64,000 bases of DNA from Neobacillus cucumis (GTDB taxonomy: Bacteria; Bacillota; Bacilli; Bacillales_B; DSM-18226): the NCBI RefSeq assembly GCF_023715505.1, contig NZ_JAMBOH010000008.1, positions 62,001-126,000 on the forward strand. Reading direction: 5' to 3'. The notes under the pieces were generated by a model. That model was not told the DNA's origin. It was given only the letters and a program-made list of their open reading frames with translations, and did no database searches. A program made the translations under genes and the position numbers. Each line of letters opens with the position of its first letter. The first letter of the stretch is position 1. This document shows, one piece after another, positions 31,022-39,652 of this stretch.

Positions 31022-31141
31022 GGAATACCCTCTTCCTCAAAACAAATGCTAACTTTCTTACCGCCAATCGGCCAGTGAAATCATTATTCCTATTATATAC
31101 CAAAAACCAACAAAATTCCGCAGGATTTTTCGACATCAATA

Positions 31142-31231
31142 GGTGCCTGTCACTATTTACAATACAAAGAGATTACCAATGGTGTCAGGCACTATTTCTA
31201 CTATTAACGGATGATAAAGGGTGTCAGGCAC
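31142..31231. repeat. Three dyad-word copies downstream of the DUF1450 gene
   Basis: GGTGCCTGTCAC (31142-31153, inverted), GGTGTCAGGCAC (31181-31192) and GGGTGTCAGGCAC (31219-31231) lie between ywfO and the DUF1450 gene. One is opposite in orientation. Confidence 0.7.
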
Positions 31232-31314
31232 TAGCACTAAAAAGAAAAAATCACCTGTGGTCTAGGGGGACGTAGGTGATTATCTTATTCATGATCTATT
31301 CTTCAGCCGCAGCT

Positions 31315-31536
31315 TTACTTAATCTTTTTATTTACCTTCTCCATTAATTCCTCTTCCGTTAATGCCGCAACAGGGCGGTTGTTAACGAAGGCAAAAGTCT
31401 TTTTCCGGCCAGGACCGCAATAGGATTGGCAGCCAATTTTGATTTCCGCATCCGGATCAATTTCTTTCAAACGAGGGATTAATGTCTTTAAATTCACAGC
31501 CTGGCAATCATCGCAAACGCGAAATTCATTGGACAT
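31315..31536 (-). CDS. DUF1450 family protein
   Basis: This 73-residue protein has two Cys pairs, CDDC near residue 8 and [18 protein letters not shown], typical of DUF1450 proteins (thioredoxin-like ferredoxin fold). Function is unknown. I chose the ATG at 31536, 8 nt from AAAGGGG; an ATG 9 nt upstream is too close. Confidence 0.8.
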   Translation of the reverse strand: MSNEFRVCDDCQAVNLKTLIPRLKEIDPDAEIKIGCQSYCGPGRKKTFAFVNNRPVAALTEEELMEKVNKKIK

Positions 31537-31545
31537 TTCATCCAC

Positions 31546-31860
31546 CCCTTTCTATCGTCAATCTATTATCTACTCACTATTTTATCCAATTAACACCAAC
31601 AGTAATTTGCTAAATACAATTATCTTATAAACCGTCTAACTCCATAGGTCATTTTACAGGTTCTTTTTTTTCAATGCAAGTTGAAATCATTAGTAACTCT
31701 TGTCAAACATCCTTGAATCTTTTAGTTAAAAAAACTACTATCCTTGTATTCATTTTGGTATAAACCCTGAAAAACTTGTCCATCCTAAGACTAGAACTTT
31801 AAAATAACGTCGGTCAATGGAGCTGACAAATTGGTAAATTCAATTAGGGAGTTGAAAAAT
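31546..31860. other. Gap between the DUF1450 gene and rsfA
   Basis: This 300-bp AT-rich divergent gap must hold the promoters of both genes. I see no convincing SigF or SigG element for rsfA and no repeat. Confidence 0.5.
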
Positions 31861-32649
31861 ATGAAAGTTCGTCAAGATGCATGGACAGATGAAAATGACT
31901 TACTTTTAGCTGAAACCGTTCTTCGTCATGTAAGAGAAGGCAGCACCCAGCTAAATGCGTTCGAGGAGGTTGGGGATAAACTGAACCGCACTTCAGCCGC
32001 CTGCGGCTTCAGATGGAATGCCGTCGTCCGCCATCGCTATGAAAAAGCATTGCAATTAGCGAAAAAACAGCGAAAACAAAGACAAAGAGTGTTAGGAAAA
32101 GACCAAGGCGGCAAGAAAAAGCTGCTCTACAATCCGCCAGTTCCTGCTACAGATGAAATAGACACACTAGCACCACTGCATGTGGAAATGCCGATGGAAA
32201 CAACCATTAACATGCCGGAAATGCCGGAAATGTCAGATATGCCAGATATGCCAGATATGCAGACAGAAATTGCTGCTGAAACCTATGTGAAACCGACTCC
32301 TTCTGCAGTACCGAGCTATCGAACCGCTGCACCAACTGGAGGACTTTCTCTTGATGCTGTTATCTCTTATTTACAAAACTTTCATCATGCCAATCTGCAA
32401 AATGAAGCACTAAAAAGTGAGAATGAAAGATTGAAAAGAGAAATTGCTGAATTAAGAAAGCAAAACGAGGAAATGGCCGCGAAAATCGAAGGGCTGGAGC
32501 AGAATACCGAAACCATTCAGGAAGATTACGAGACGCTGATGAAAATCATGAATCGTGCCCGTAAACTTGTATTATTTGAAGAAGAGGAAAGACCCGCTAC
32601 TAAATTCAAAATGGACCGGAATGGCAACCTTGAAAAAGTAGCCGAGTAA
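31861..32649 (+). CDS. rsfA: Prespore-specific transcriptional regulator RsfA
   Basis: This 262-residue regulator has an N-terminal SANT/Myb-like DNA-binding domain ([32 protein letters not shown]). A Met/Pro-rich linker ([16 protein letters not shown]) and a C-terminal coiled coil (about residues 180-240) follow. RsfA modulates forespore gene expression in B. subtilis. The ATG at 31861 follows GGGAGTTG; the frame upstream by 10 codons is not supported. The conserved ywfO-rsfA order supports it. Confidence 0.9.
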   Translation: MKVRQDAWTDENDLLLAETVLRHVREGSTQLNAFEEVGDKLNRTSAACGFRWNAVVRHRYEKALQLAKKQRKQRQRVLGKDQGGKKKLLYNPPVPATDEIDTLAPLHVEMPMETTINMPEMPEMSDMPDMPDMQTEIAAETYVKPTPSAVPSYRTAAPTGGLSLDAVISYLQNFHHANLQNEALKSENERLKREIAELRKQNEEMAAKIEGLEQNTETIQEDYETLMKIMNRARKLVLFEEEERPATKFKMDRNGNLEKVAE

Positions 32650-32705
32650 GCATCTTTCCAGATAATTATTGGGAGAAGAGGCAAAGCGCAGCAGCACTTA
32701 ATATA

Positions 32706-32746
32706 GAAAGCCGTAAATCTATCGAATAGATTTACGGCCTTTTTAT
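32706..32746 (+). terminator. Terminator of rsfA
   Basis: AAAGCCGTAAATCTAT and ATAGATTTACGGCCTTTTT form a strong stem around CGA, about 55 nt after the stop. Confidence 0.88.
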
Positions 32747-32772
32747 TAAGGAAATTCCTCAGTAACGCTAGA

Positions 32773-33618
32773 TTAACCCTTTAAATTCATCATCTCCGCA
32801 ATTTTTTCATTTCGGTCAACGACACGTTGATAGTACCCTGGAAACAAACTAAGCTCGAACTCATTCAGCTGCCCAGCATACAAATAATCACTATTCGTTT
32901 TTAACTGCTTAAGTAACCGCAGCATCACATCAGAGATCGTCAATTCCACACCGAATAATTCCGACAGTGAGGCCATCACCGCAGGAACAACTTCCGGATA
33001 ATCAAATTTCGTTTCCACCTCTTTTTTGGCAAGCTCGTAAAATCCCCTTACCATTTCAGCCCGCTTTGAGCCGCTCCCATTGACGCACAAATAAATCTGC
33101 ACCGCTACCCCACGTTTTAAACGCCGCTGTGAAATCCCGGCAAACTTTTTCCCGCCGATACTTAGGTCATAACTTCCCGGGCAATAAGAGCCAACAATTT
33201 CCCTTGCCTCAATCGGCTCCGAAAAATCGGCAAACATCTGCTGAATTAGCTGCCACATGACATCATAGCCGCGATTAATATCAATCCCTTTTGCAGCCTC
33301 TGGAAAAATTAACGAGATATTGAGGACCCCCTCATCAAGCACAACCGCTAACCCCCCGGAATTCCGGACAATCGGCTGATAGCCCTGTGCAGTCAAAAAT
33401 TGAATGCCCTCCTGTAAAAATGGCAATCTCGTATCCTGTATCCCTAATACCACCGTATTATGGTGCACCCACGTTCGCGCCGTTGCCGGTGCCTCACCTG
33501 CACCCACAGACGCGCATAATGTATCATCCGTTCCAAAAGATTGTAATGCTTGAAAATGAATCCCAACCGCCGACTGGTCGATGATCCGCCATTCGTGCTG
33601 GCGCAGTAAACCTTCCAT
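32773..33618 (-). CDS. lipL: Octanoyl-[GcvH]:protein N-octanoyltransferase LipL
   Basis: This 281-residue amidotransferase moves octanoyl groups from GcvH to E2 subunits of 2-oxoacid dehydrogenases. The catalytic Cys146 lies in [19 protein letters not shown], the position that separates LipL from ligases. AAGGAG precedes the ATG. It is next to pta as in B. subtilis ywfL. Branched-chain 2-oxoacid dehydrogenase would depend on it. Confidence 0.9.
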   Translation of the reverse strand: MEGLLRQHEWRIIDQSAVGIHFQALQSFGTDDTLCASVGAGEAPATARTWVHHNTVVLGIQDTRLPFLQEGIQFLTAQGYQPIVRNSGGLAVVLDEGVLNISLIFPEAAKGIDINRGYDVMWQLIQQMFADFSEPIEAREIVGSYCPGSYDLSIGGKKFAGISQRRLKRGVAVQIYLCVNGSGSKRAEMVRGFYELAKKEVETKFDYPEVVPAVMASLSELFGVELTISDVMLRLLKQLKTNSDYLYAGQLNEFELSLFPGYYQRVVDRNEKIAEMMNLKG

Positions 33619-33714
33619 TTTTGTAACTCCTTAATGGTTTAATAGGCTTATTTTATCAAAAAAAAGGGAATTTAAACAGCCTGGCCAAGTCCACTCCTTC
33701 TTTGAACCTAGAAA

Positions 33715-33746
33715 AAAGAGCCAGTCCTATCTTGGACCAGCCCATT
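33715..33746 (-). terminator. Terminator of pta
   Basis: GGGCTGGTCC and GGACTGGCTC pair with wobble around AAGATA and are followed by T6 on the minus strand. Confidence 0.75.
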
Positions 33747-33751
33747 CTTTA

Positions 33752-34723
33752 TTATAATCCTTGTGCAGCTGTAATTAACGCAAGCTTGTATACATCTTCT
33801 TCGTTACAACCGCGGGATAGATCGTTTACCGGTTCATTTAACCCTTGTAAAATCGGACCTACCGCTTCAAATCCGCCTAAACGCTGTGCAATTTTATAAC
33901 CGATGTTTCCTGCTTCAAGGCTTGGGAAAATAAACACATTGGCATCCCCCTGCAGCACAGAACCAGGTGCCTTGCTTTTTGCAACAGAAGGAACAAACGC
34001 GGCATCAAACTGGAATTCTCCGTCCAATACAAGTGATGCATCGCGGCGCTTTGCTTCTGCCACAGCCTCCGCGACACGCTCAGTTTCCGGCGATTTAGCA
34101 GAACCCTTTGTAGAAAAGCTTAACATCGCAATCCGCGGCTCGATATCAAACATTTCCGCTGTTTTCGCACTCTCAATCGCAATCTCGGCTAAATCATTGC
34201 TATCTGGAGCAATATTAATCGCACAATCAGCAAATACATATTTCTCATCTTCACGAACCATGATGAACACACCAGACGTCTTCTTCACGCCTGCTTTAGT
34301 TTTAATAATTTGCAGCGCAGGGCGAACCGTATCAGCCGTAGAATGAGCCGCACCGCTGACAAGACCGTGTGCTTTATTTAAATACACAAGCATGGTGCCA
34401 AAATAATTTTCGTCCAGCAAAATTTTGCGGGCATCTTCTTCCGTTGCCTTTCCTTTGCGGCGGTCAACGAATGCAGCTACTAACTCGTCCATTCCTGCAT
34501 ATGTAGAAGGGTCATAAATTTCTGCAGACTCCAAAGAAACGCCAACCTCGTTTGCCTTTGCCTGCACTTGTTCAATGTTGCCTACCAAAATAGGTGTAAT
34601 TAAATTTTCTTCAGCCAAACGGCTGGCTGCGCGAATAATCCGCTCATCTAATCCCTCTGGAAAAACAATCCGCAAATTGCGGCCAGAAATCTTTTGTTTT
34701 AAACCTTCAAATAAATCACTCAC
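33752..34723 (-). CDS. pta: Phosphate acetyltransferase
   Basis: This 323-residue enzyme converts acetyl-CoA and phosphate to acetyl phosphate in overflow metabolism. Typical motifs are FPEGLDERI, SGAAHSTADTVRPALQI and GDANVFIFPSLEAGNI. I chose a GTG start at 34723 behind AAGGGAGG. It gives exactly the length of B. subtilis Pta; the ATG at 34762 lies in the promoter region. A cre-like box lies upstream of the promoter. Confidence 0.96.
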   Translation of the reverse strand: MSDLFEGLKQKISGRNLRIVFPEGLDERIIRAASRLAEENLITPILVGNIEQVQAKANEVGVSLESAEIYDPSTYAGMDELVAAFVDRRKGKATEEDARKILLDENYFGTMLVYLNKAHGLVSGAAHSTADTVRPALQIIKTKAGVKKTSGVFIMVREDEKYVFADCAINIAPDSNDLAEIAIESAKTAEMFDIEPRIAMLSFSTKGSAKSPETERVAEAVAEAKRRDASLVLDGEFQFDAAFVPSVAKSKAPGSVLQGDANVFIFPSLEAGNIGYKIAQRLGGFEAVGPILQGLNEPVNDLSRGCNEEDVYKLALITAAQGL

Positions 34724-34757
34724 GACAATATCCTCCCTTAGAAAAACTACCTCTTCT

Positions 34758-34813
34758 AGCATACTTTACCAAGGTGAAATTTCAAGCAATGTACGTCACA
34801 GGTAGCGGTTTCA
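34758..34813 (-). promoter_or_regulatory. pta promoter with upstream cre site
   Basis: On the minus strand TTGAAA (34780-34785) and TATGCT (34758-34763) are 16 nt apart. TGAAACCGCTACCT (34800-34813) matches the CcpA consensus with one mismatch and is centred near -56, as in B. subtilis where CcpA activates pta from this place. Confidence 0.65.
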
Positions 34814-34982
34814 TTAAAAAGTTTTTGTTTTCAAAAAATTGCACTCTCGCTCTTACTATTTACCCTTTTTTATAAAAATATCCACTTCTCTACATTTAGG
34901 GTTTTATTAAGGCGGCACTTGGTCAAACTATGATATAGTTAAGATTGGAAATAAGAAGAATGATTATTTAGGAGTGATTATA

Positions 34983-35726
34983 ATGAGTGAAGCAGCACAA
35001 ACGCTTGATGGCTGGTATAGCCTTCATGATTTCCGCACCGTTGATTGGACAACATGGAAAATGCTTCCGAGTGATGAGCGCGAGGCCGCCATTCACGAGT
35101 TTCTAAGTCTTGTTGAAAACTGGAACGAGACACAGGCACGCAAAGAAGGCAGCCATGCTTTATATACAATCGTCGGCCAAAAGGCTGATTTTATGATGAT
35201 GATTCTTCGTCCAACGATGGAGGAACTAAACGAAATTGAAACCCAATTCAATAAAACAAAATTAGCAGAGTTTACGATTCCTGCTCATTCCTATGTATCC
35301 GTTGTTGAACTCAGTAATTATCTGCCAGCAGGTGAGGACCCATACCAGAACCCGCAAATCCTTGCACGCCTTTACCCAACATTGCCAAAAGCCAAGCATG
35401 TCTGCTTCTACCCAATGGACAAGCGCCGTCAAGGCAATGATAACTGGTACATGCTGCCGATGGAAGAGCGCCGCAGCTTGATGCGCAGCCACGGTATGAT
35501 CGGACGTACATATGCAGGCAAAGTAAAACAAATCATCACCGGTTCAGTTGGTTTCGACGATTACGAATGGGGCGTTACCCTCTTCGCAGAAGACGTGCTC
35601 CAATTTAAAAAGCTCGTCTACGAAATGCGTTTTGACGAAGTCAGCGCCCGTTATGGCGAATTTGGGGCCTTCTTCGTTGGCAATCTGCTAGAGGAAGAGC
35701 GTGTACCTAGATTCCTTCACGTTTAA
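34983..35726 (+). CDS. hemQ: Coproheme decarboxylase HemQ
   Basis: This 247-residue enzyme of the chlorite-dismutase superfamily turns coproheme into heme b in the Gram-positive heme route. Family segments include [37 protein letters not shown] (with the proximal His) and [15 protein letters not shown]. The ATG at 34983 follows TAGGAGTG; a GTG 9 nt upstream is too close. It diverges from pta, as in B. subtilis ywfI. Confidence 0.95.
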   Translation: MSEAAQTLDGWYSLHDFRTVDWTTWKMLPSDEREAAIHEFLSLVENWNETQARKEGSHALYTIVGQKADFMMMILRPTMEELNEIETQFNKTKLAEFTIPAHSYVSVVELSNYLPAGEDPYQNPQILARLYPTLPKAKHVCFYPMDKRRQGNDNWYMLPMEERRSLMRSHGMIGRTYAGKVKQIITGSVGFDDYEWGVTLFAEDVLQFKKLVYEMRFDEVSARYGEFGAFFVGNLLEEERVPRFLHV

Positions 35727-35796
35727 ATTAGAATGCTTCAGTGCCTTGATTAGGTGCTAAAGCTAGACTGTACCCGAGGTTCAATGATATCTATTT

Positions 35797-35834
35797 TAAA
35801 AAGTTCTCGAGGCTTTGGCTCCGAGAACTTTTTT
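35797..35834 (+). terminator. Terminator of hemQ
   Basis: AAAAAGTTCTCG and CGAGAACTTTTTTC form a strong stem 70 nt past the stop. The rest of the 330-bp gap to gerQ shows nothing clear. Confidence 0.88.
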
Positions 35835-36055
35835 CTGTTTTAAACAGCCATTCAATCAGTCATAATTCAATCCTTTTTCTCATACTATTTAAACAGCGAG
35901 TCTCAAGATTTAAGCTCCGAAAGTCTCATCAAAAAGAGGTGAGAAAAGAGCCAAAAAAACTGTCACGATTTTGGGTTCAAAGGAGTATGAATACAATTGT
36001 TAGGTCATTCGTCTATCCACAATACTATTGAATGAGTTTTATAGGAGGGAAAAAG

Positions 36056-36529
36056 ATGAACCAATATTACAATCCACAAGGATTCCAGCCTTATACAGGG
36101 GCGGCCGGCCAGCAAGGCGCTCAGCCAATTGCGGGCGGGCAAGGTTTTATGCCTGGTCAACAAGGTTTTCCACAATTTCCGCCGGCTGGGGCCGGAAGTG
36201 TGCCACAAACACCGCCCCAAGGCGCTGCAACTGCACCTGGCATGCTGCCAATTGAGCAGTCATACATCGAAAACATTCTCCGCTTGAACAAAGGAAAATT
36301 AGTTAGTGTATTTGCAACTTTTGAAGGAAACAACCAATGGAATGCCAAAGAGTTTAAAGGAATCATTGAAGCAGCCGGTCGTGACCACGTAATCTTAAGC
36401 GATCCGCAAGTCGGCACGCGCTATCTCATACCGATGGTTGCGGTAGATTATATTACCTTCTCCGAAGAAATCGAGTATGAGTATCCATTTGGCGGCGGCC
36501 CATCATTAGGCACTTATCCTCCAAGGTAA
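36056..36529 (+). CDS. gerQ: Spore coat protein GerQ
   Basis: This 157-residue coat protein is Gln/Gly/Pro-rich at the N terminus (YYNPQGFQPYTGAAGQQGAQ) and ends in a folded domain (SYIENILRLNKGKLVSVF to GTRYLIPMVAVDYITFSE). In B. subtilis it is cross-linked by transglutaminase and localises the hydrolase CwlJ. AGGAGGGAAAAAG precedes the ATG at 36056; the upstream ATG is not supported. A hairpin repeat starts right after its stop. Confidence 0.93.
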   Translation: MNQYYNPQGFQPYTGAAGQQGAQPIAGGQGFMPGQQGFPQFPPAGAGSVPQTPPQGAATAPGMLPIEQSYIENILRLNKGKLVSVFATFEGNNQWNAKEFKGIIEAAGRDHVILSDPQVGTRYLIPMVAVDYITFSEEIEYEYPFGGGPSLGTYPPR

Positions 36530-36530
36530 A

Positions 36531-36654
36531 AAGAAAAGCAGAAGCACCTTGAACTGGGGCGCAAAGCTACAGACGAGCCGGCGAGAAGGCTGCTCTTTGG
36601 CCTTCTTGATGGATTGGCTTATGACCCCAAGCCCTTAGGCGCTGGAGCTAGACA
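36531..36654 (+). repeat. Stop-adjacent hairpin repeat, full form
   Basis: AGAAAAGCAGAAGCACCTTG begins 2 nt after the gerQ TAA. The element has the inner hairpin GAGAAGGCTGCTCTTTGGCC...TTC and ends TAGGCGCTGGAGCTAGACA. It lies in sense orientation relative to gerQ. Confidence 0.85.
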
Positions 36655-36666
36655 ATCAGAAAAGAA

Positions 36667-36698
36667 AAGGCATTGGGACCTTCCCCAATGCCTTTTCT
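36667..36698. terminator. Bidirectional terminator, gerQ and ywdK
   Basis: AAAAGGCATTGGG and CCCAATGCCTTTT form a perfect stem around ACCTTC... between the convergent genes. Confidence 0.88.
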
Positions 36699-36700
36699 TA

Positions 36701-37072
36701 TTAAAAGTTTTTAACTGCTCCAACGATCATTAATACCCATGCCGCCAAAAAGCAAACCCCGCCAATTGGTGTAATCGCACCTAAAACGCCAACCTTTGTT
36801 AAGCTTAAAAGATACAAGCTGCCGCTGAAGAAAATAATCCCCACGAGCATTAACCACCCGGACCAATTAAAAAGGGAGCTCGTTGCCACTTTTCCAAGAA
36901 GCAGACCAATAATAAGAATCCCCGTGGCATGAAACATTTGATAGGTTACACCCGTTTTCCAAATTTCTAAATAATGGGCATCGAGTCTATCCTTTAGACC
37001 ATGTGCACCGAACGCTCCGAGCGCCACCGCCAAAAAGGCGTTAATGGCCCCAACAATAATAAATGCTTTCAT
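36701..37072 (-). CDS. ywdK: DUF423 membrane protein (YwdK)
   Basis: This 123-residue protein has four hydrophobic segments, and its first segment contains INAFLAVALGAFGAHGLKDRL, typical of DUF423. Function is unknown. It follows ywdI in the same direction with a 17-nt gap. Confidence 0.9.
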   Translation of the reverse strand: MKAFIIVGAINAFLAVALGAFGAHGLKDRLDAHYLEIWKTGVTYQMFHATGILIIGLLLGKVATSSLFNWSGWLMLVGIIFFSGSLYLLSLTKVGVLGAITPIGGVCFLAAWVLMIVGAVKNF

Positions 37073-37089
37073 ATCAAAATTCCCCCATC

Positions 37090-37398
37090 TTAAAAATCAA
37101 ATAGTGAATCTCCATTTGCCTCATCATCCATTTCGATCTTTTTAGGCTGCTGTAAGGATGAGCCTTGCTGAAACACTTGTTGATTCATTAATGGCTGTTG
37201 ATAAACCTGCCGTGTGATTACCGGCTGTGCCGTTACTGCAGCAGGCTTCGTACTCACCTGTTTTTCATCTAGTATGAGTTCGCATAATATTTTAATAGAG
37301 TAAATCTTTTCCCGCAAGTTTTCTTCCTTTGCGCTAGTTTTGGCTAAACTTAATTCCTCTTCTATTTTGGCCAGTAATTTCTCAACAGATATATTCAT
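37090..37398 (-). CDS. ywdI: YwdI family protein
   Basis: This 102-residue protein has an N-terminal helix-rich part (MNISVEKLLAKIEEELSLAK) and a Gln/Val-rich low-complexity C-terminal half that ends GDSLFDF. It is a DUF5327-like family, unknown in function. GAGGTGTCCCAC precedes the ATG at 37398; an ATG 27 nt upstream lacks a ribosome site. It is in the ywdI-ywdK-gerQ neighbourhood of B. subtilis. Confidence 0.8.
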   Translation of the reverse strand: MNISVEKLLAKIEEELSLAKTSAKEENLREKIYSIKILCELILDEKQVSTKPAAVTAQPVITRQVYQQPLMNQQVFQQGSSLQQPKKIEMDDEANGDSLFDF

Positions 37399-37487
37399 GT
37401 GGGACACCTCTAAGTTCAATCTCATTTTTATTCTACATGATTATCGGCTATTTTACGAAAAAATAGACCTCATCAATTACTCGACAT

Positions 37488-37503
37488 GTTTCACGTGAAA
37501 CAT
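37488..37503. other. parS chromosome partition site
   Basis: TGTTTCACGTGAAACA is a perfect match to the Spo0J/ParB site consensus (TGTTNCACGTGAAACA) and lies inside a longer perfect palindrome at 37483-37508. It is between ywdI and the moeB terminator. Such sites cluster near the replication origin. Confidence 0.9.
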
Positions 37504-37557
37504 GTCGATATTTTAGATTGAATATCCCCCCATAGAGAGCAATTGGAAACCAAATAC

Positions 37558-37660
37558 CATATTTTGTAGAATAAGTTGAGGGTTTCGTAGAATCACTAGC
37601 GCCTTTCGTAGAATTACGCTTACTTTTGTAGAATCCAACCTTATTTTTGTAGGATTCCCC
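37558..37660. repeat. Degenerate word array, core TTTTGTAGAAT
   Basis: Five imperfect copies of TTTYGTAGAAT recur every 19-22 bp between parS and the moeB terminator, each with different spacer. Confidence 0.8.
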
Positions 37661-37670
37661 GTCAAATCAC

Positions 37671-37699
37671 TTTAAAACCCGGACCATTCCTGGTCCGGG
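37671..37699 (-). terminator. Terminator of moeB
   Basis: CCCGGACCA and TGGTCCGGG form a 9-bp stem; on the minus strand it is followed by TTTTAAA. It begins 7 nt after the moeB stop. Confidence 0.8.
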
Positions 37700-37706
37700 C
37701 ACCCAT

Positions 37707-38726
37707 TTAACCTAATATTCTTTGATAGATTGACTTGGCGTGGAGCAAATCCTTTGTTCCATGGATGAGCGCGCGGCCATCTTGAAAAATAACCATCCGT
37801 TCTGCGCCCATTTCAACCGATATCAAGTATGGATTGCCTTTAACTTGGTAGCCTAACTGACTTAGCTGTCCCGCAAGCTTCTCGAGCGAAACATCTCCAT
37901 AACTAGACGGCCGGATCTGGACGGTATCGCGGCCGCACAGGACGGAGGTCTTTGTCATGTTTTCTTGGTCCAAATAAGGATAGGACCGCTCCTCGCCGCA
38001 CGACAAGCAGCCGGGAAATTTAGCCTTAGACATTTTTAGGCTTGTGTATTGATTGCGCCACAAATCAAAGCTGACAAAGGTGGCCCTGACTGCTTCCCAG
38101 TCCTCCACCAGTATCTTCAAAGCCTCAGCGGTTTGGTGGGCGATGACCATTTGCACAGCGGGGGAAATAATTCCTCCCGTATCGCAAGTCATTCCCTGAA
38201 GCGGGATAGTCCGCAGTAAACAATTCAAACATGGAGTTTTCCCGGGGATAATCGAAAAACTCATCCCAAAGCTGCCGACGCAGGCACCATAAATCCACGG
38301 AATATTGTATTTCTGGGAAACATCATTCATAACCATCCGGGTTTCAAAGTTATCAGTCGCATCAATCATTAAATTAATACCAGCAACCAATTCTTCCAGC
38401 AGCTCTGGGGTAGCATCGCCGATTATTGCCTGTATCTCTACATCTGAGTTAATTGCCCGGAGCCGTTTCTCCGCTGCAGCCGCTTTTGGTAGTTTTTCCG
38501 CTACATCCTCTTCGGTATATAGTTGCTGGCGCTGAAGGTTGCTCTCTTCCACATAATCTCTGTCAACGATGGTTATTTTTCCGACTCCAGCCCGTGTCAA
38601 CACCTCGGCGCTCCCGGAGCCTAAGGCCCCTGCCCCAATGATGAGGACATGCTTTTGACTAATCTTTGTTTGCCCTTCTTTTCCGATTCCAGAAAAAAGG
38701 ACTTGCCGTGAATAGCGCTCGTTCAT
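37707..38726 (-). CDS. moeB: Molybdopterin-synthase adenylyltransferase (MoeB/ThiF family)
   Basis: This 339-residue E1-like enzyme adenylates the C-terminal Gly of MoaD. It has the nucleotide motif IIGAGALGSGSAEVLTRAG, the catalytic Arg/Lys region and two CxxC zinc pairs (CLNC and CLSC), followed by a small C-terminal domain. The ATG at 38726 follows a G8 run with GGGGGGGGA. It is the last gene of the Moco cluster, but ThiF is a close paralogue; context makes MoeB preferred. Confidence 0.85.
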   Translation of the reverse strand: MNERYSRQVLFSGIGKEGQTKISQKHVLIIGAGALGSGSAEVLTRAGVGKITIVDRDYVEESNLQRQQLYTEEDVAEKLPKAAAAEKRLRAINSDVEIQAIIGDATPELLEELVAGINLMIDATDNFETRMVMNDVSQKYNIPWIYGACVGSFGMSFSIIPGKTPCLNCLLRTIPLQGMTCDTGGIISPAVQMVIAHQTAEALKILVEDWEAVRATFVSFDLWRNQYTSLKMSKAKFPGCLSCGEERSYPYLDQENMTKTSVLCGRDTVQIRPSSYGDVSLEKLAGQLSQLGYQVKGNPYLISVEMGAERMVIFQDGRALIHGTKDLLHAKSIYQRILG

Positions 38727-38747
38727 AAAATCCCCCCCCAATCGATA

Positions 38748-38870
38748 AGAAAAGCGCAAGGCGCCCGCCTATCGGCGACAAGCACAAGACGAGCCGGCCG
38801 AAAGGTTGTTCTTTAACCTTTTGGACGGATTGGCTTGTGTCCTCGAGCCGATGGCGCCTGGAGCTGGACA
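38748..38870 (+). repeat. Hairpin repeat, full form, antisense to moeB
   Basis: The element starts AAGAAAAGCGCAAGGCGCC and ends TGGCGCCTGGAGCTGGACA, with an inner hairpin near 38802-38826. Unlike five other copies it is antisense to its neighbouring genes and is not stop-adjacent. Confidence 0.8.
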
Positions 38871-38906
38871 ATTCTCGAAGTCAAAATTTATACTTTCTTA
38901 TCTCTT

Positions 38907-38934
38907 AAGAAAAACTCGCCTACTTGGCGAGTTT
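38907..38934 (-). terminator. Terminator of moaD
   Basis: AAACTCGCC and GGCGAGTTT form a stem around the TAC/AAG loop, followed by TTTTTCTT on the minus strand. It suggests moeB has its own promoter or relies on read-through. Confidence 0.75.
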
Positions 38935-38958
38935 CATTTTAGTTGAGCTGGCTTTACA

Positions 38959-39192
38959 TCAACCGCCGCTTACCGGTGGAATAAAAGCAACCTCATCGCC
39001 TTCACGAATCACCTCATCATTTGAGGCAAACTCCTCATTAATAGCAGTCATCACGGTGTCCATCCGCGGCAAATCATATTTAGCAGCTAATTCTGCCTTC
39101 AATTCAGCAACCGTTTTGCCAGCTGCCTCTAGGGTCAAAAACTCTTCACCAACAACATCACGCAAATGCGCAAAAAACAAGACCTTATTCAT
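38959..39192 (-). CDS. moaD: Molybdopterin synthase sulfur carrier subunit MoaD
   Basis: This 77-residue ubiquitin-like protein ends in the required Gly-Gly (PPVSGG), the site of thiocarboxylation by MoeB. It overlaps moaE by 8 nt, so the pair is translated together. Together they form molybdopterin synthase. Confidence 0.94.
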   Translation of the reverse strand: MNKVLFFAHLRDVVGEEFLTLEAAGKTVAELKAELAAKYDLPRMDTVMTAINEEFASNDEVIREGDEVAFIPPVSGG

Positions 39193-39652
39193 CTAAATCA
39201 CCCGCCTCCGGTTTACCGCTCGGATATGCAACCGTTTCAAGTTGATTACCCATCCACTCTTCGCCATCTTCCCAATGTTCCTTCTTCCAGATTGGGACGA
39301 TTTCTTTAATCCGTTCAATTGCATAGCGGTTAGCTTCATAAGCATCAGCGCGGTGCGGCGTTGAAACGGCAATCACGACCGCCACATCGGTAATATCTAA
39401 ACGGCCGACACGGTGCGTAATCGCTACCTTACATCCTTCCCAGCGTTCCTCTATTTCCCGGCCAATCTGCTCCAGCTTCTTAACAGCCATCGCTTCATAT
39501 GCCTCATAGATCAAAAACAAGGTTTTCTTGCCCTTCGTTAGTTCCCGGACGGTCCCAATAAAAGTAGTAATCGCACCCGCTTCACGTTGGATTACTTTAT
39601 CAATCACCGTTTGAATATCAATCGGTTCCTTTGAGATTTCATACAGCTTCAT
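39185..39652 (-). CDS. moaE: Molybdopterin synthase catalytic subunit MoaE
   Basis: This 155-residue subunit converts cPMP to molybdopterin using MoaD thiocarboxylate. Typical segments are GAITTFIGTVRELTKGK, AITHRVGRLDI, VVIAVSTPHRADAYEA and PIWKKEHWEDG with the catalytic Lys. It overlaps moaD by 8 nt and moeA by 4 nt. Confidence 0.95.
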   Translation of the reverse strand: MKLYEISKEPIDIQTVIDKVIQREAGAITTFIGTVRELTKGKKTLFLIYEAYEAMAVKKLEQIGREIEERWEGCKVAITHRVGRLDITDVAVVIAVSTPHRADAYEANRYAIERIKEIVPIWKKEHWEDGEEWMGNQLETVAYPSGKPEAGDLDE

